64,000 nt of DNA from Narthecium ossifragum (taxonomy: Eukaryota; Streptophyta; Magnoliopsida; Dioscoreales; Nartheciaceae), in contig OY986967.1 in assembly GCA_963920575.1 (NCBI GenBank), forward strand, positions 21,407,648 to 21,471,647, read 5' to 3'. The notes under the pieces were generated by a model. The model saw only the letters and a list, made by a program, of their open reading frames with translations. It was not told the origin of the DNA and did not search any database. Position 1 is the stretch's first letter; each line of letters opens with the position of its first letter. Of this stretch, positions 1 through 12,219 are shown one piece after another. The position numbers and the translations under genes are program-made.

Positions 1-1160
1 AGTCATCCTATTGTTCGATTTTTGAAGTTGGTCTATCTCATAGATCCAAATTTACCCATGGGAGATAAAATGGGCTCAATCCAACTAGTATCTGGGTCGA
101 TCTGGTTTGAATCTGGCTCAGATCTGGTCTGATTTGCTTTAGATTCTGGTGTGGTCAGATCTGATTGGCTTAAACTGAGCCTAATTGGATCCGACTGGTC
201 TGGGACTGAACCGGATCAACTGTGGCCGGTTGGGTTAGCCGGATTGGGTTCAGGTTGCCTTGGAGAAGAAGGGAGAGGATATGATGGGGAGAACTCGTCG
301 GAATCGATCGGCGCAAAGGAACCTCGTCGGAGCTCGGGACCAACAGAGGAAGTGTCGCCTGGGCCTTGGAAGTCAATCCAAGGGCTTGGATCAGGGCATT
401 GGGCGGCGTAGGGGGCGGATCTAGGAGGGTCGCCAGCGGTTTTGAAGGGAGGACGATGAGCGTTGGCCGGGATCACCGGAGGAGGGTGGATCCGAGCCGA
501 AATAGGTCGGAAATGGAGGAGGACGGAGCGTAGGTTGAAGGGGAGGTCGGATCCGGTCTTGTATGGAGGTTTGGAGGTCGGAGACGATGGTATAGGAAGG
601 TGGCCCTGCGCCGGAGTTAATGGCGATGGACGCGCTGGTTTCGGGATGAGGTGGAGCTTGGGTGGGTCTAGGGGGGTTCCAGAGTAGAGTAGGGTGGTTG
701 TGGAGGTCAAGGATGGCGTCGGAGGAGGTCATGAGGCCATTTGGGAGATATTACACGAGGCCAAAGCTCGTCGGAAAGGGAGGAGTGGTGGTTGTGGGGG
801 TTCGTCAGGAATAATGGAGGTGGATGGGGTCGTCGCCGGAGCTTGGAGGGTCGGGTGCGATGGGAGGAAGAAGGTGCTTGATGCTGACGGGGTCCGAGAA
901 GACAGTCGCGGCCAAGGGAGGGACAACACCCGGCGTTGGATCTCATCGGAAGGATGCGGGGAAGGAGGGCAGGGTCACGCTGCTCGGATCCGGGAGAGTT
1001 GTCGCAAAAGGGAACGTCGGAAAAGGGGGTGGTCGACGGAGTGGGTGGTCGATCGAGAAGGTGAGGTTTCCCTTAACGAAGGAGAGAGAAAATGATTAAA
1101 AAAAAGAAAGAAAAAAAAAGAAAAAGAAAATGATATTTTGATTTTTTTTTTGAGAGAATG
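1..1160. other. Purine-rich non-genic stretch
   Basis: The + strand is strongly G/A-rich from about 250 to 1095 and ends in an A-rich tract near 1100-1140. Reading frames are open on both strands, but their composition is arginine/glycine on one and proline/serine on the other, as expected from skewed base composition rather than coding. I recognise no protein domain. A similar purine-rich block ending in an A-rich tract lies at 2707-3265, so both could be parts of repeat elements. No gene is called. Confidence 0.4.
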
Positions 1161-1499
1161 GCTAATAGAACTGGAAAAAAAATATGATACGACATGTAGT
1201 CTCTGCTAACCTTTTTTAAGTCGTTTACTACTTTCCTCTATCCAAAAGACCAAAATGCCCCTACTATATATCTATATCTAACCCCCTATCCCTCAGCCCC
1301 CCCCTCCGTCCAGCCCCACTCACCCCCCCCCCCCACACGGTCGTCGATCCTGGGTTCACCGTCGCCGTCGATCCTCGACACCCCTCGTCGCCGTCGATCT
1401 CGGGCTCCCGCGTCGCCGATCCATGTTTCCTCGGTGCTCCCCGTTGCGGATGCATTTGCTGGCATAGAGGAGCTTTCATTGGCTTTGCCCGCGGGGCTT

Positions 1500-2699
1500 T
1501 GTATGTACGGTTTTTCTTACAACTTTATATATTGTACACATCATTAAGCATGTTAGCCCCATATTAGAGGTAGTGGTGAACCAGGAGAATGATGACTCCT
1601 AGGATGTTTAGAATAAGTGGGCGAGTGGCCCTACTGCTTTCCCTAACCTTGCATGGCGGCGTGCGCCGAGGGCCTTTATCAGTGTGATTTGCCTTTTGTT
1701 GTTTGCGAGGCTGCTTCCCGGTGCAGGTTGCTGGTGAACTAGCTGGCAGTTGGTGGTGTACCACTACAGCAGTTCCAGACCTTAATTATGTATTCACCAC
1801 CTCGGGGGCGGCCGTGAACCGAGCCCAGACCTTGTTCATGTTATCATCGCATGCATTCTTGTTGTGCATTAGTAGCATAAGGTTAGGGCGTGGGCGATCT
1901 GTGGGTCGCCGTCCCGATGCTGGAAGTTCGAATTTAGCCCTAGGACCGGGGTCGGGTAGTTTGGACCTGATTTGAATTGTGGTGTACAGTCGAATTCAAT
2001 GATAGGTCTAGATGACTCATACACATGTGGATTGATGATTTTAGAGGTCGTGTCGGCCTCGGGCCAGGTGCTGAGGGTGCAGGCGGTGTCAGTCCCTCGC
2101 CTAGCAGTGTCGGGTTTCTGCTAGTGGGACAACAGTGTTAGTTTCCTGTTTTACTGTGTGTGGGACCTAGACAGGAGCTCTCAGTGACGCGCGGTGGGGT
2201 TGTGGGGCCCCGTAGCATACCTAGGCCTAGCTAGAGGACGACACTGTTGTGTTTCCCTCTTCCTTCTGTGTGTCGTAGTGTAGTTTCCATGCTGAGCTTA
2301 GTTGCTCACTCCTACCTGGGCTGTGTTTTGCAGGTGCAGGCGTTAGCTCCTTTTTGGTGGCCCCTACCGGGCAGTTGGTCGGCGGTGCGGCGGCGCCATG
2401 CGGAGTCTGAGAAGTGGTGATCCTTTATTTCTTTAAACCTTTGTTAGTTAGTATCCTACGGGAGTGTTTATATGTTGTATTCGAATCTTCCCATCTCCGA
2501 GGATATGTATATTAAACTTGGGTTTTGTAATATGTGGTTTGAGGTTCTGTAATTTATAGTTTTTAAATTGAGGGTGTTTTGATGAATTGTTAGGGAGACC
2601 AATAAGTTAGAGGGAACACTCGCCAAATTTTTCCGCGTTTCGTTAGGTTTCGATTCGCGTTGCTCGGCCAGGTTGGACTTTCACGGGTCGGGGCACAAC
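1500..2699 (+). repeat. Probable LTR remnant, Ty3/Gypsy-like
   Basis: This stretch has no convincing reading frame and a layout typical of long plant Gypsy LTRs. A mixed-composition region is followed by a GTGCAGG segment near 2333, an A/T-rich transcript-end-like region at 2420-2600, and a 3' end with GGGTCGGGGCACAACA near 2684-2699. That end resembles the GTCGGGGCGTGACA-type ends of Tekay/Del LTRs. No primer-binding site follows and no second copy is in the window, so it would be a solo or truncated LTR. The 5' limit is a guess. Confidence 0.3.
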
Positions 2700-3400
2700 A
2701 CTGAGCGTGGTTGAACTAGCTCAGGTGAGAGATGCTCGTAAAGGACGATGGCCGCGAGTAGGGGAGACGGTGAGCAGCTGCCGGATTTGGTCGAAGGATG
2801 GCGAAGACGAGTCAGAAGGACCTCAAGTATCTGGATCTGAGGCCAGATGGGGACGGGGAGGCAGGAGGCGGCGGTGTGGAGTGGGGCGGCTCCGGATCTG
2901 TTGGAGAAGACGAGCCGCGCGCACGTTGAGGGTGGCGGTGGATCGCGCGAATCGGGGCGGGGAATGCTCAGAGAAAGGTCGTAGGGTGATGGGTATGACT
3001 GATATGGTGCTGGATGGCGTTGAAAACGTCGGAAGTGGCAGCGTTGGGTGGAGGCGGCGCTGGATCCAATAGAGGAGAGAGCTCGCCGAGGAAGGAGGCC
3101 GGCGTCGTGGCGGCGTTGGGGAAGGAGGAAGCTTCAGGAGCTGCTGGAGACGTGACGGGATTGGCGGATGAGCCGTGGGCCGGCCGAAGGAGAGAGGAGA
3201 TCGCCGGGAAGGGTTTGTCTCGCTGGAGGAGAGGAGAGAGAGAGGAGAGAGAGAATAATGAATAAAAAAAGAAAATGAGTCCGGGTTTTTGGCAAGGAGC
3301 ATGGGTCTTGGACAAGAAGAGGGATACATTTGGGGTTAGGGCCAGTGATTTGTGCAAGCGTGTGCATTGCACACGCCTAGCTGGCGGTGCTTTTTTAAGT
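2700..3400. other. Purine-rich non-genic stretch
   Basis: A second G/A-skewed block with GAGAGA runs near 3230-3255 and an A-rich end near 3260. Its composition is similar to 250-1140. Its reading frames are low-complexity Arg/Gly or Pro/Ser and contain no recognisable domain. Confidence 0.35.
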
Positions 3401-3853
3401 CTTGTTTATTAGAGCTTGCTTAGCTGGTAGATACATATGTTTTGTTTATATTAACGGGTTAACGGGTCACGAATTTGTTTCATCATCCATTCGCAAGCTT
3501 CCATCTTCCAAAATTACTCTATTGTCGGAGTGCCCCCTCCGACTGAAATCCGGCCATCTATTCTCTGGTGACGACTTCTCTTCTCCGGCGACGGTCTTCT
3601 CTTTCTTCCACTTCTTCCCTTCTCTCCACGCTGCCTCCTCTCCAAGTTGCCTCTCTTCTCCGGTATCCTTGCTCTCGGCGAATGTTGTTTCGGGCCTATC
3701 CTCTCCCCCAACGAACTCCTCCCGGCATCCTTTTTCATCGACTTTACTTCCCCCAGCCTTCCTTCGCATATGCGCACCTCCTTGCGTGGCTGCTTGTGTG
3801 CCTGCCAAGTGTTTGACACTAGGTTGCGCTGACGCGGGCGCCCAGCAAGCCTT

Positions 3854-4141
3854 CAGCGTGCTGATTTTAGAGCTGCAAGTAGATTGGGTGATATTGAGAC
3901 GGGTGAGTACACGGTGAAACATCTCCTAGAGTTGGATCCAAGCGACATGCACTGTGAAGTGGCATTGACGAATTTGTATTCGATGAGGATGAAGTGGGAC
4001 GATGCAGTTTGTATGCACGAGTAGATGAGAAGTATTGGGATGGAGAAGGTCCCTGGTATTATTAGTTTGATTGAGGTTGATGGTGTTGTTCATGAGTTCA
4101 GTGTAGGTAGTGGCTTGAACAGTCTTGATGAACTGGTTTAA
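3854..4141 (+). pseudogene. PPR protein fragment (C-terminal E/E+ region), broken
   Basis: Translation in the frame of 3890 gives GDIETGEYTVKHLLELDPSD, then ALTNLYSMRMKWDDA, a stop, and MRSIGMEKVPGIISLIEVDG followed by VVHEFSVG. This is the signature of the C-terminal E/E+ motifs of plant pentatricopeptide-repeat proteins of organellar RNA editing (family pattern: AxxLLELDP, YVLLSNxYAxxxRWDD, MRxxGVKKxPGxSWIEV, VHxFxxGD). A TAG stop at 4022-4024 interrupts the frame, the invariant W of SWIEV is L, and the PPR repeats upstream are missing. It is a captured or decayed fragment, directly followed by the 231-bp tandem repeat. Confidence 0.75.
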
Positions 4142-5310
4142 TTTCTCCTTATGCATGCCACGAACCAGCTGCTTGGTTGTACCTGACATATTCGTTCTAT
4201 TCGTAGTATGCACATGACATATTCGTTCTATTCATACCACGAATTAGCTGCTTGGTTGTACAATTTCTCCTTATGCATGCCACGAACCAGCGGGCTGCTC
4301 GTTTGCGAGTCTCATGTCTACATGGCTACCGATAGCACCATACTTGGATAACATATTCGTTCTATCAATACCACAAATTAATAGCTTCATACCACGAATT
4401 AACAGCTTTGGTTGTACGAGTTCGTTTTATGAATGCCACGAATCACATTAATTGTGATTATATCGGTACCTCTTATATCGATAGATATGGGTACATTGTT
4501 GGTACATGACTACCGATATTAGTGTGGTTTGCTATCGGTACATGGCTACTGATAGGGATAACATATTCGTACTATCTACATGACATATTCGCTCTATCAA
4601 TACCACGAATTAACAACTTCAGACCACGAATTAATATCTTTGGTTATACGAGTTCGTTTTATGAATGCCACGAATCACATTAATTGTGGTTATATCGGTA
4701 CCCACATACCGATAGATATGGGTATATTGTCGGTACCTGACTACCGATATTAGTGTGGTTTGCTATCGGTACATAGCTACCGATAGGGATAACATATTCG
4801 TACTATCTACAGGACATATTCGCTCTATCAATACCACGAATTAACAACTTCAGACCACGAATTAACAGCTGTGGTTGTACGAGTTTGTTTTATGAATGCC
4901 ACGAATCACATTAATTGTGGTTATATCGGTACCCACATACCGATAGATATGGGTATATTGTCGGTACCTGACTACTGATATTAGTGTGGTTTGCTATCGA
5001 TACATGGCTACCGATAGGGATAACATATTCGTTCTATCAATAGCACAAATTAACAGCTTCAGATCACAAATTAAGAGCTTTGGTTGTACGAGTTCGTCTT
5101 ATAAATGCCACGAATCACATTAATTGTTCCGGAAGAAACCAGTCTCTTATCGATAGAAAGATCAAGAGAGTGTACGAATATATATCGGTACCTGAATATC
5201 GGTACTTTGCCACTGATAAAACACAAAATGAAGGGCATTGTGTCACAGGTTTAATCGGTGATTGGGTACCGATTTATTTCTTATTAAACCGGTACTAGTG
5301 CACCGAAACT
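4142..5310. repeat. Tandem repeat, about 231-bp unit, four copies
   Basis: The anchor ACATATTCG occurs at 4351, 4561, 4792 and 5023, giving spacings of 210, 231 and 231. Each unit carries the same order: CCACGAATTA, a TTGTACGAG segment, GCCACGAATCACATTAATTG, then hairpins with arms such as TATCGGTA/TACCGATA and CTATCGGTA/TACCGATAG. Degenerate starts of the unit can be followed from about 4190. The last unit degrades after 5130 but keeps TCGGTACC pieces to about 5300. No protein-coding frame is conserved between units. Confidence 0.85.
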
Positions 5311-5329
5311 TTGTACTATATATATGTGA

Positions 5330-6637
5330 AAAATTGGCACATTTATGTGAAAAAGCCATATAACAGAAGTCCACGAAAATCAAAATTGGCACATTTCAAA
5401 CAACAAAACATTCATAGTTCCCTGAAACATCGATCTTGCTTTTTTTCAAACTCATTAATATAACATAGTTTGATCTTTGCCTCTTGGCAGACACCTTTTC
5501 CCCTCAAGTGATCAGTACATCATTTGGACTCCATCGACATCACTGGCAGGTGCAGCATTTATCAGACCGGCACTCCTTCGGTAAGTGTCCATCCATAGCA
5601 TTCACCTCCAAGGACATGTCTAAGAAGCTAAGGTAACAAACATTAATCTAGCAACAAAGCTTAAGTGAGGCAACAAATAAAAAGTTAAAGGAGACCAAGA
5701 CAAGGAAAAGCTTATGTCAAGATAAAGATAGTATGAAGACAATGATAGTACTCAAAGAAGCATCAGAAAATATAGTCTCGATGAGTTTGCCTTCATGACT
5801 TGTTTGAGATGCATACTTATCAAGTGTAATCCATATGGCCAATGATATGTGAATGAAAAAACTCTAACCTTTGGGGAAAATACTACAGCATAACCAAATT
5901 TGAATGTGTTTATCTTGTTTAAGCAGCTCATAGCATACATAGAGCTCTCTGTTAGCTTGGACAACAGAACCATATTCTGTTACTTTCCTTTTTTCTCCGC
6001 CCTTTCATTAATGTCAACAACTCCTTGGCAACTGAAGATTAATGAGCAAAGATTTGTCACTATCTATTCATAATTAGCTACTGAGTTGGTGAAATTACTG
6101 GTGGATATCTTAGAAACTAGTACAAAAGAAATAACAGATTGGCTGTCAATTTTCAAACCAGTGTAAAAAAGATCTTTGGGTTTGAAATGCAGCACATGTA
6201 TCAACTGAGATACTCCCATAAAACCAAGTGATGGGCAAAGTGAAAAATTGGACTTTGATCAGCTGTCAAGTGACAAGGGTCTAACAAGCAAGATAAGATA
6301 CTCTGGCGGCGCCGAGGTAGGGTGGCGCGCACGAGTGTTGGGCAGCGAGCAGGACGTGATGATACTTTGGCGGCGCCGAGGTAGGGTGGCCGACAAACAA
6401 TGGGCTGGCGGCGGCTGGTGCGAAGGATTTGAAAGAAACTTATGAAGGAAGCTGCAAAGGAAGCTTTGATAAAATATTTCATGTTAACGGGTAGCTCATA
6501 TTAATGGGTGGATGTCAAGCGGGTTTGGACCCATTAAGCACATCGGCCAGCTAGGCATGTGCATTACACACGCCAACTGGCCGTGTGTATAAATCATTTC
6601 CCTTGGGTTATGGTCTAATACCCCTGGAATAGATAAT
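5330..6637. other. No gene recognised; small GC-rich duplication
   Basis: I see no coding domain here. Near 6298-6390 a short GC-rich segment beginning GGCGGCGCCGAGGTAGGGTGG occurs twice, about 65 bp apart (around 6305 and 6370). The remainder is AT-rich and unrepeated within the window. Confidence 0.4.
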
Positions 6638-7260
6638 GAGTCGTGATTGGTGCACACGCACACGTGGCGTGTGCATCTCACATTACCGATTCTGAGTACA
6701 TGTCTATCGGTAGTGGTCTACCGATAGGCATGTACAACCTATCGGTACCCAACTACCGATAGGTTCGATATTGATTCATATACATGTCTATCGGTAGTGA
6801 GATACCGACAGACATGTACAACCTATCGGTAGTGGGGTACCGATAGGTTCTACATGCCTATCGGTATCCCACTACCGATACACACTATCGGTAGTCTACT
6901 ACCGATAGTGTGAAATGCACATGTCACGTGGGCATGTGCACAAATCATTTCTGATAGATAATTAGACAGTACACTTTACCGATCATGTGCATGTGCATTG
7001 TGGTTACACAAAACTTTATTGAGTCGTGATTGGTGCACACGCACACGTGGCGTGTGCATCTCACATTACCGATTCTGAGTACATGTCTATTGGTAGTGGT
7101 CTACCGATAGGCATGTACAACCTATCGATACCCAACTACCGATAGGTTCGATATCGATTCATATATATGTCTATCGGTAGTGGGATATCGATTCATCTAC
7201 GTGTCTATCGGTATCCCACTACCGATAGTCTATGCACGTGCCACTCATTTCTGAACTTTA
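6638..7260. repeat. Duplicated hairpin-array element
   Basis: A segment beginning GAGTCGTGATTGGTGCACAC at 6638 is repeated at 7021, a 383-bp direct duplication; the second copy is shorter. Between 6698 and 6912 there are about six consecutive hairpins with arms of 9-12 bp, for example CTATCGGTAG paired with CTACCGATAG across four bases, and CACTATCGGTAG with CTACCGATAGTG at 6888-6913. The ends carry GTGCACA/TGTGCAC motifs (CATGTGCACAAATC near 6938-6951) resembling the terminal repeats of the elements at 13180, 13492 and 17194. It is probably a non-autonomous foldback-like DNA element, about 200 bp upstream of the next gene. Confidence 0.7.
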
Positions 7261-7436
7261 TTTTATCAAGTATAATGTGTTCCTATATTCACACTCTAAC
7301 CATAAAAAAGATACGTGTATTCATACATTATTGACACATGGCTCGTCGTCTTCGCTCCCCACCGACCTCCCGTGAACGATGAATGCCAGAACTCTATCAT
7401 CTCAAGAACTCTGCTGAGCAATCGCCTGATCCGACC

Positions 7437-10400
7437 ATGGCCTCCCGATCGCCGGTTCAGTTTCTCTGCCTGTTCCTGTGTGTCACCTCATTCCTAGGGT
7501 TAGGTCTCGGCTTCAAGGTGCCATTCCGGGTGAAGGACGTGCTTCCCGTCCTCCCCCGCCAGATATCTTGGCCCGTCATGAACAATCTCCATAGCGCCGT
7601 TGACCTCCTCCCTTCGTTCGTCGGCTCCGTCGTGCCCGAGGGCGGATCCGTCTCTTGGAAGGGGGCGTGTTTCTTTGAGAATGAGGCCAGGCTCGAGCTC
7701 AGAACGCAGGGTGATCGGGAGAGTGGTCTTGGAGGAGGCGTGCTCCACCTCAAGGCATGTTCTTCTTGTGCTCTGTTTTCCTTTGAAAGGATCTAGCTTT
7801 AAGAATCCTGATGGGTATTGGTCGTAGATTCGTAGTTGTCATATATATAACAATTGTTGTTAGCATAGTTTGATTTCTAGTTTTGGTACCTATTAGCATG
7901 ATCGAGACCCACATTTGCATGATATATAATAATCAATTTGGAGAGAAGAAAGGGTCAACACACGAATAGTTGTGGATTAAGATATTTCAACTTGTCAATA
8001 CGCTGAGAGAATAAAGGGTCAACAGACTCAACACATGAATAGATGGGAATGGGACATCATGGCATGTGGAGATGGGTTTCTTTTGTTCTATCAGTGCGCT
8101 TGAATTCATAATCGAGAATCATGTGAGGATTTGAAAGTAATCTGAAGTCTAGGGCTTTGAATTAGCAGTCAAAGATGCAACACTTGGTAGATTAATAAGA
8201 TCTTAAATTGGGTAAAATTGACATGAAGGTTTTAAACCATATTTGTATAGAATCTTCTAGCTACCCGGAACAATTTCATCTGACCAATATTTAATGCGGA
8301 AATTTTTTCACAAAATCTTTTGGAGGTTTTCAGCAGATCCATCGTCACCCTGCAGCCCTCTTCCTGTTCTTTGTTTTGATGCGCCATTGGACCAAACTTA
8401 AAACCTAGGTGTCCTCTAACCACTATCTTGCCACCAAATCGCAAGCAGTCGCAGTCTTCTCCCATCAGGTTAAGTCCATATTCTGGTCCTCTTCCTCATT
8501 TTCTCTTTTCCTGTCTTTCCAATTTAAATCTCTGTATTTTTTTTTGAGCTTTATAGGTTCTGAAATGGAGCCATAAAAAAACCAGAACTAGTGCTGCTGT
8601 AAGGGCTGTGATCCAAACTTAGTTTATGAACCATGGTTTTCGATGTGCATTTTAAATACTGTTTCCTGTGTTATGTATTAATTATCATGTGTGTAATTTA
8701 AGGCACTTCTTGGCTGAATTAGTTCCTTTGAGTTGATTGGTTACCGGGGATTTCTGTTTTGTTTCTATATAAACTAACGCATGTTCCAACAGGGAGTTTA
8801 ATGCATAGGAAAAAGCATAATGCAATTGCCCTTAGTTTAGCACAGAGTGTATATCACGTAGAAAGGAAGTGCTTAATGCATGTAAAAGTTTTCTTTTACT
8901 GCTTCACTAGCACTTAACTTTAAGAGTGCATTTCGAGAGCAATTAGCCATTAGTTATACTGGAAGTCTGGAAGCGTGCAAACCTTTTTCTTATGTTTACT
9001 TTTTGATAGTATTTTCTAAAATGAATTGCAGCGTCTTTCGTAAGGAAGTTGTTTGTCAAACCTCTCCCATTCATGATCATTATCGGGCTAATTAGAAATT
9101 CATATCGCCTTGATACAACCAATTGGTCGGATGATATTCACAGAGTCCAATTATTATCAGTCATGAAGGCTGCACTTGTGTGTTAGCCGAATTTATTGAA
9201 AAGATTGTTGGTAGAGAAAAGTTATTTGATTTCGATTTTCTTAGTAGCTGCTATATATGTGCACTTTGCTGGTGATTATGCTTTCTAACTAACCTAAATT
9301 TCTGCATTGTGTTTGTGCTTTATCTTAGCTAATTTTATCTACTCGTTACTCGTTAGTAACTGTAAAGCTGTCCTTTATTGTTCAGACTGATGCTGCTCAC
9401 AGCTGGACTTGCATGGATCTCTATGTATTTGCAACACCATATAGGATAATGTGGGACTACTACTTCTCTGCCCGTGATCACACATTAGAGATTAAGTCAT
9501 GGGAAGAACCTGCCGAGATGGAATATGTTCGTCTTGATTCTCTATAACTCTACTCTCGATTTTCTTGTTTGCCAAATGCCTTATCTTGATACTTAAGTTG
9601 CTTATGAACAGGTTAAACAACATGGGATATCCGTATTTCTTATGCCATCAGGGATGCTTGGTACTTTGTTATCTCTGATTGATGTCTTGCCTTTGTTCTC
9701 AAACACTGGCTGGGGTCAGAATGCCAACATAAACTTTTTGGAGAAGCACATGGGTGCCTCTTTTAAAGAACGTGCTCGCCCTTGGCAGGCAGCCATTAGG
9801 AAGGAGGATGTTCATTCTGGTGATTTTTTAGCAGTATCAAAGATCCGTGGTCGTTGGGGTGGTTTTGAGACATTAGAGAAATGGGTCACTGGTGCATTTG
9901 CAGGGCATACAGCAGTTTGCTTAAAGGATGGTATGGGTAATCTGTGGGTTGGAGAGTCAGGCCATGAGAATGACAAGGTACACAAGCATGCTGGTTGGTT
10001 TGCTTGGAAGTCAAGACTAACAAGTTTGTGCTGACTTGTATCTTTGACTCTTTTATCTAGACACATTTTTGACTTTGTTTCTTTGTTTAATATTCCATAG
10101 TTGTTGAAGGTTTTCATGGGCTCTTCTCCTTGTTGCTCAAGTGGACAACATGAACACCTTTTACTTCAAGACTTTGGCATCAATATAAGTGAACTGTGAT
10201 TCATGCAGGGAGAGGAAATTATCGCGGTTATCCCCTGGGATGAGTGGTGGGAGCTGGCTCTAAAGGACGATTCTAACCCGCATATAGCTCTGCTTCCACT
10301 ACATCTTGATTTGCGTGCAAAGTTTGATGAAACTGCCGCATGGGCTTATGCTAGGAGCATGTCTGGGAAGCCTTATGGTTACCACAACATGATATTTAGC

Positions 10401-12219
10401 TGGATTGATACAGTAACAGAGAACTATCCACCCCCACTTGACGCTAATTTGGTACGTATCATATGGGACTTTCTTTTGATTACTCTATTCATGGAACATC
10501 TTATTGGACATTCTTTATTTGTTATTCTGTTCATGGTTTAGTTTTGTCAACATCCCACATGCATTTGGATTAGTGTTTGGTGCTATCTTAATTCCCTATT
10601 TTGATATTTCTACATATTGCGAGTCCAGTTCCACCTCTAAGCATGATATTTTTATGGTCATTCGGCAGCATATTTTATTGTTTGTAAATTTGGATTCCAT
10701 TGTGAACTCTTCTCATTATCATTTGCTTTTGGGGCTTAAATATGTCTTAACTGACAACCGTATAATCCATCAAACATCAGATTTAATTTCTACAGGCCAT
10801 GCATGCCTTATGTCAATTAGATGTCTAGTTGCTGATTTTCTTAGTACTTATTCCATTGTGATCACCAGGTGATGTCTGTCATGGCTATGTGGACGAGGTT
10901 ACAGCCTACGTATGCTGCTAACATGTGGAATGAGGCCCTCAATAAGCGTCTTGGGACTGAGGTACCTTGTCTTAACTATTGAGGAGAAAGATTCTTTTAG
11001 TAGGCATGCGAAAGAATGCAGCTTTATTTGAAATGTTTACTGAACAGTCTTTGAAATGATCACAAATATCATTTATTTGCAATCCTTGAGCTATACTATG
11101 TGTAAGGGTGTAACAATAGGAAAACTGATGCCGCTATATGAAGAAAAATAGAGGTGTTGGACTTTTAGGGCCATGTACTGCTGAGGATAGAAATTTGTCC
11201 TATCTGCTGCATAAGTTTTTCAAGAGTTGGACAAATGGGCTTGGTACAGGGATAAAATTACTATTCCTTTTGGCTCTTATGTTACATGTTACTCAGGACT
11301 TGGATTTGCATGAGATTATCGCTGAGACTGAGCACCGTGGGATGACTTTCGATCAGTTGCTTACTATTCCTGAACAAGATGAATGGCTGTATAGCGATGG
11401 CCAATCAACAACTTGTGTCGCCTTTATTCTTGAGCTGTATAAAGAAGCTGGGATATTCAGTCCCATTTCCAACTCCATTCAGGTTACTGAATTCACTGTA
11501 AGTACAAGACAACCAAGTAGAGTCCATTCTTTTCCGTAACAATCCGAATATCAAATTTTATTTCTGTAGCTTTTCTTTTATTATAGCTGTCAGTGTGCAT
11601 GTGTTAATGAGAAACAGTAAGTGGCATCAGAAGGCCAGTGATACAGTCATTTAATGCTCTCGGTTTATGCATGAAAGTGCTTAATGACCAAGATGGTCTC
11701 TCTAACTTTTGCTTGCTTTATTGTAAAACCCTGAGTGAAAAAATTATATGAATTCAACAACCATGGCATTTGGATGCTAGACTCGTTACACAGTCATTTG
11801 TTGGATAACTGCAGTAGACTTCCAAGCTTTTGTAGGTTGGGTGCCTGTACAATCATATTTGCCAACCTTGATGAGTCTTTGTACTAATAGTGGGTGCTTC
11901 AGCCCCATTGAGTTTGATAAGCATTCATTGTATTTTTAAATTTGAGTCCATTAGTCGCTTGACTATTCTATCATGCGAAGCAAGCTTAACATTGGCTTGT
12001 TTGCAGATTCGTGATGCATACATGCTCAAGATTTTCGAGAACAACCAAACAAGATTGCCGAGCTGGTGCAACGATGAGGATGGAACGCTACCGTTTTGCC
12101 AGATACTTGGACAATATCGGATGGAGTTGCCTCTATATAACACCATAGAGCCGTATGCAAACATGAACGAGAACTGCCCCTCCCTGCCACCAACATATGA
12201 GAGACCTGCTAGTTGTTGA
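7437..12219 (+). CDS. Conserved plant protein with possible permuted NlpC/P60-like domain (7 exons, 524 aa)
   Basis: Exons: 7437-7754, 9386-9526, 9612-9977, 10209-10451, 10869-10961, 11297-11497, 12007-12219. All junctions are phase 0, giving 524 residues. The start ATG at 7437 has a strong ACCATGG context; an in-frame ATG at 7383 is less likely. Residues 8-26 look like a signal peptide or membrane anchor (VQFLCLFLCVTSFLGLGLG), so a secretory or membrane location is inferred. Conserved blocks include HSWTCMDLYVFATPY, GRWGGFETLEKWVTGAFAGH and KPYGYHNMIFSWIDT. H252 in AGHTAV, E268 in WVGES and C427 in STTCVAFILELYKEAG occur in the order His, Glu, Cys, which recalls circularly permuted NlpC/P60-type (YiiX-like) cysteine hydrolases. 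That assignment is inference; sequences of this type are widespread in plants but lack a proven activity. Intron 1 appears to use a GC donor (AAG/GCATGT). The gene looks intact. Confidence 0.85.

Noticed and set aside
216..710. Long minus-strand frame (164 codons), rich in Pro and Ser
   Set aside because: Open frames occur on both strands because of the purine/pyrimidine skew; no domain, splice support or codon pattern.
2823..3329. Minus-strand frame of 168 codons
   Set aside because: Pro/Ser/Arg low complexity from base skew; no recognisable domain.
5752..5973. Minus-strand frame possibly of a degenerate gene
   Set aside because: Short pieces looked protein-like but matched no family I could name and were broken by stops.
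4142..7260. CRISPR-like array of regularly spaced palindromes
   Set aside because: Spacing is irregular, spacers are not unique, there are no cas genes and the DNA is from a plant nucleus; these are hairpin repeats.
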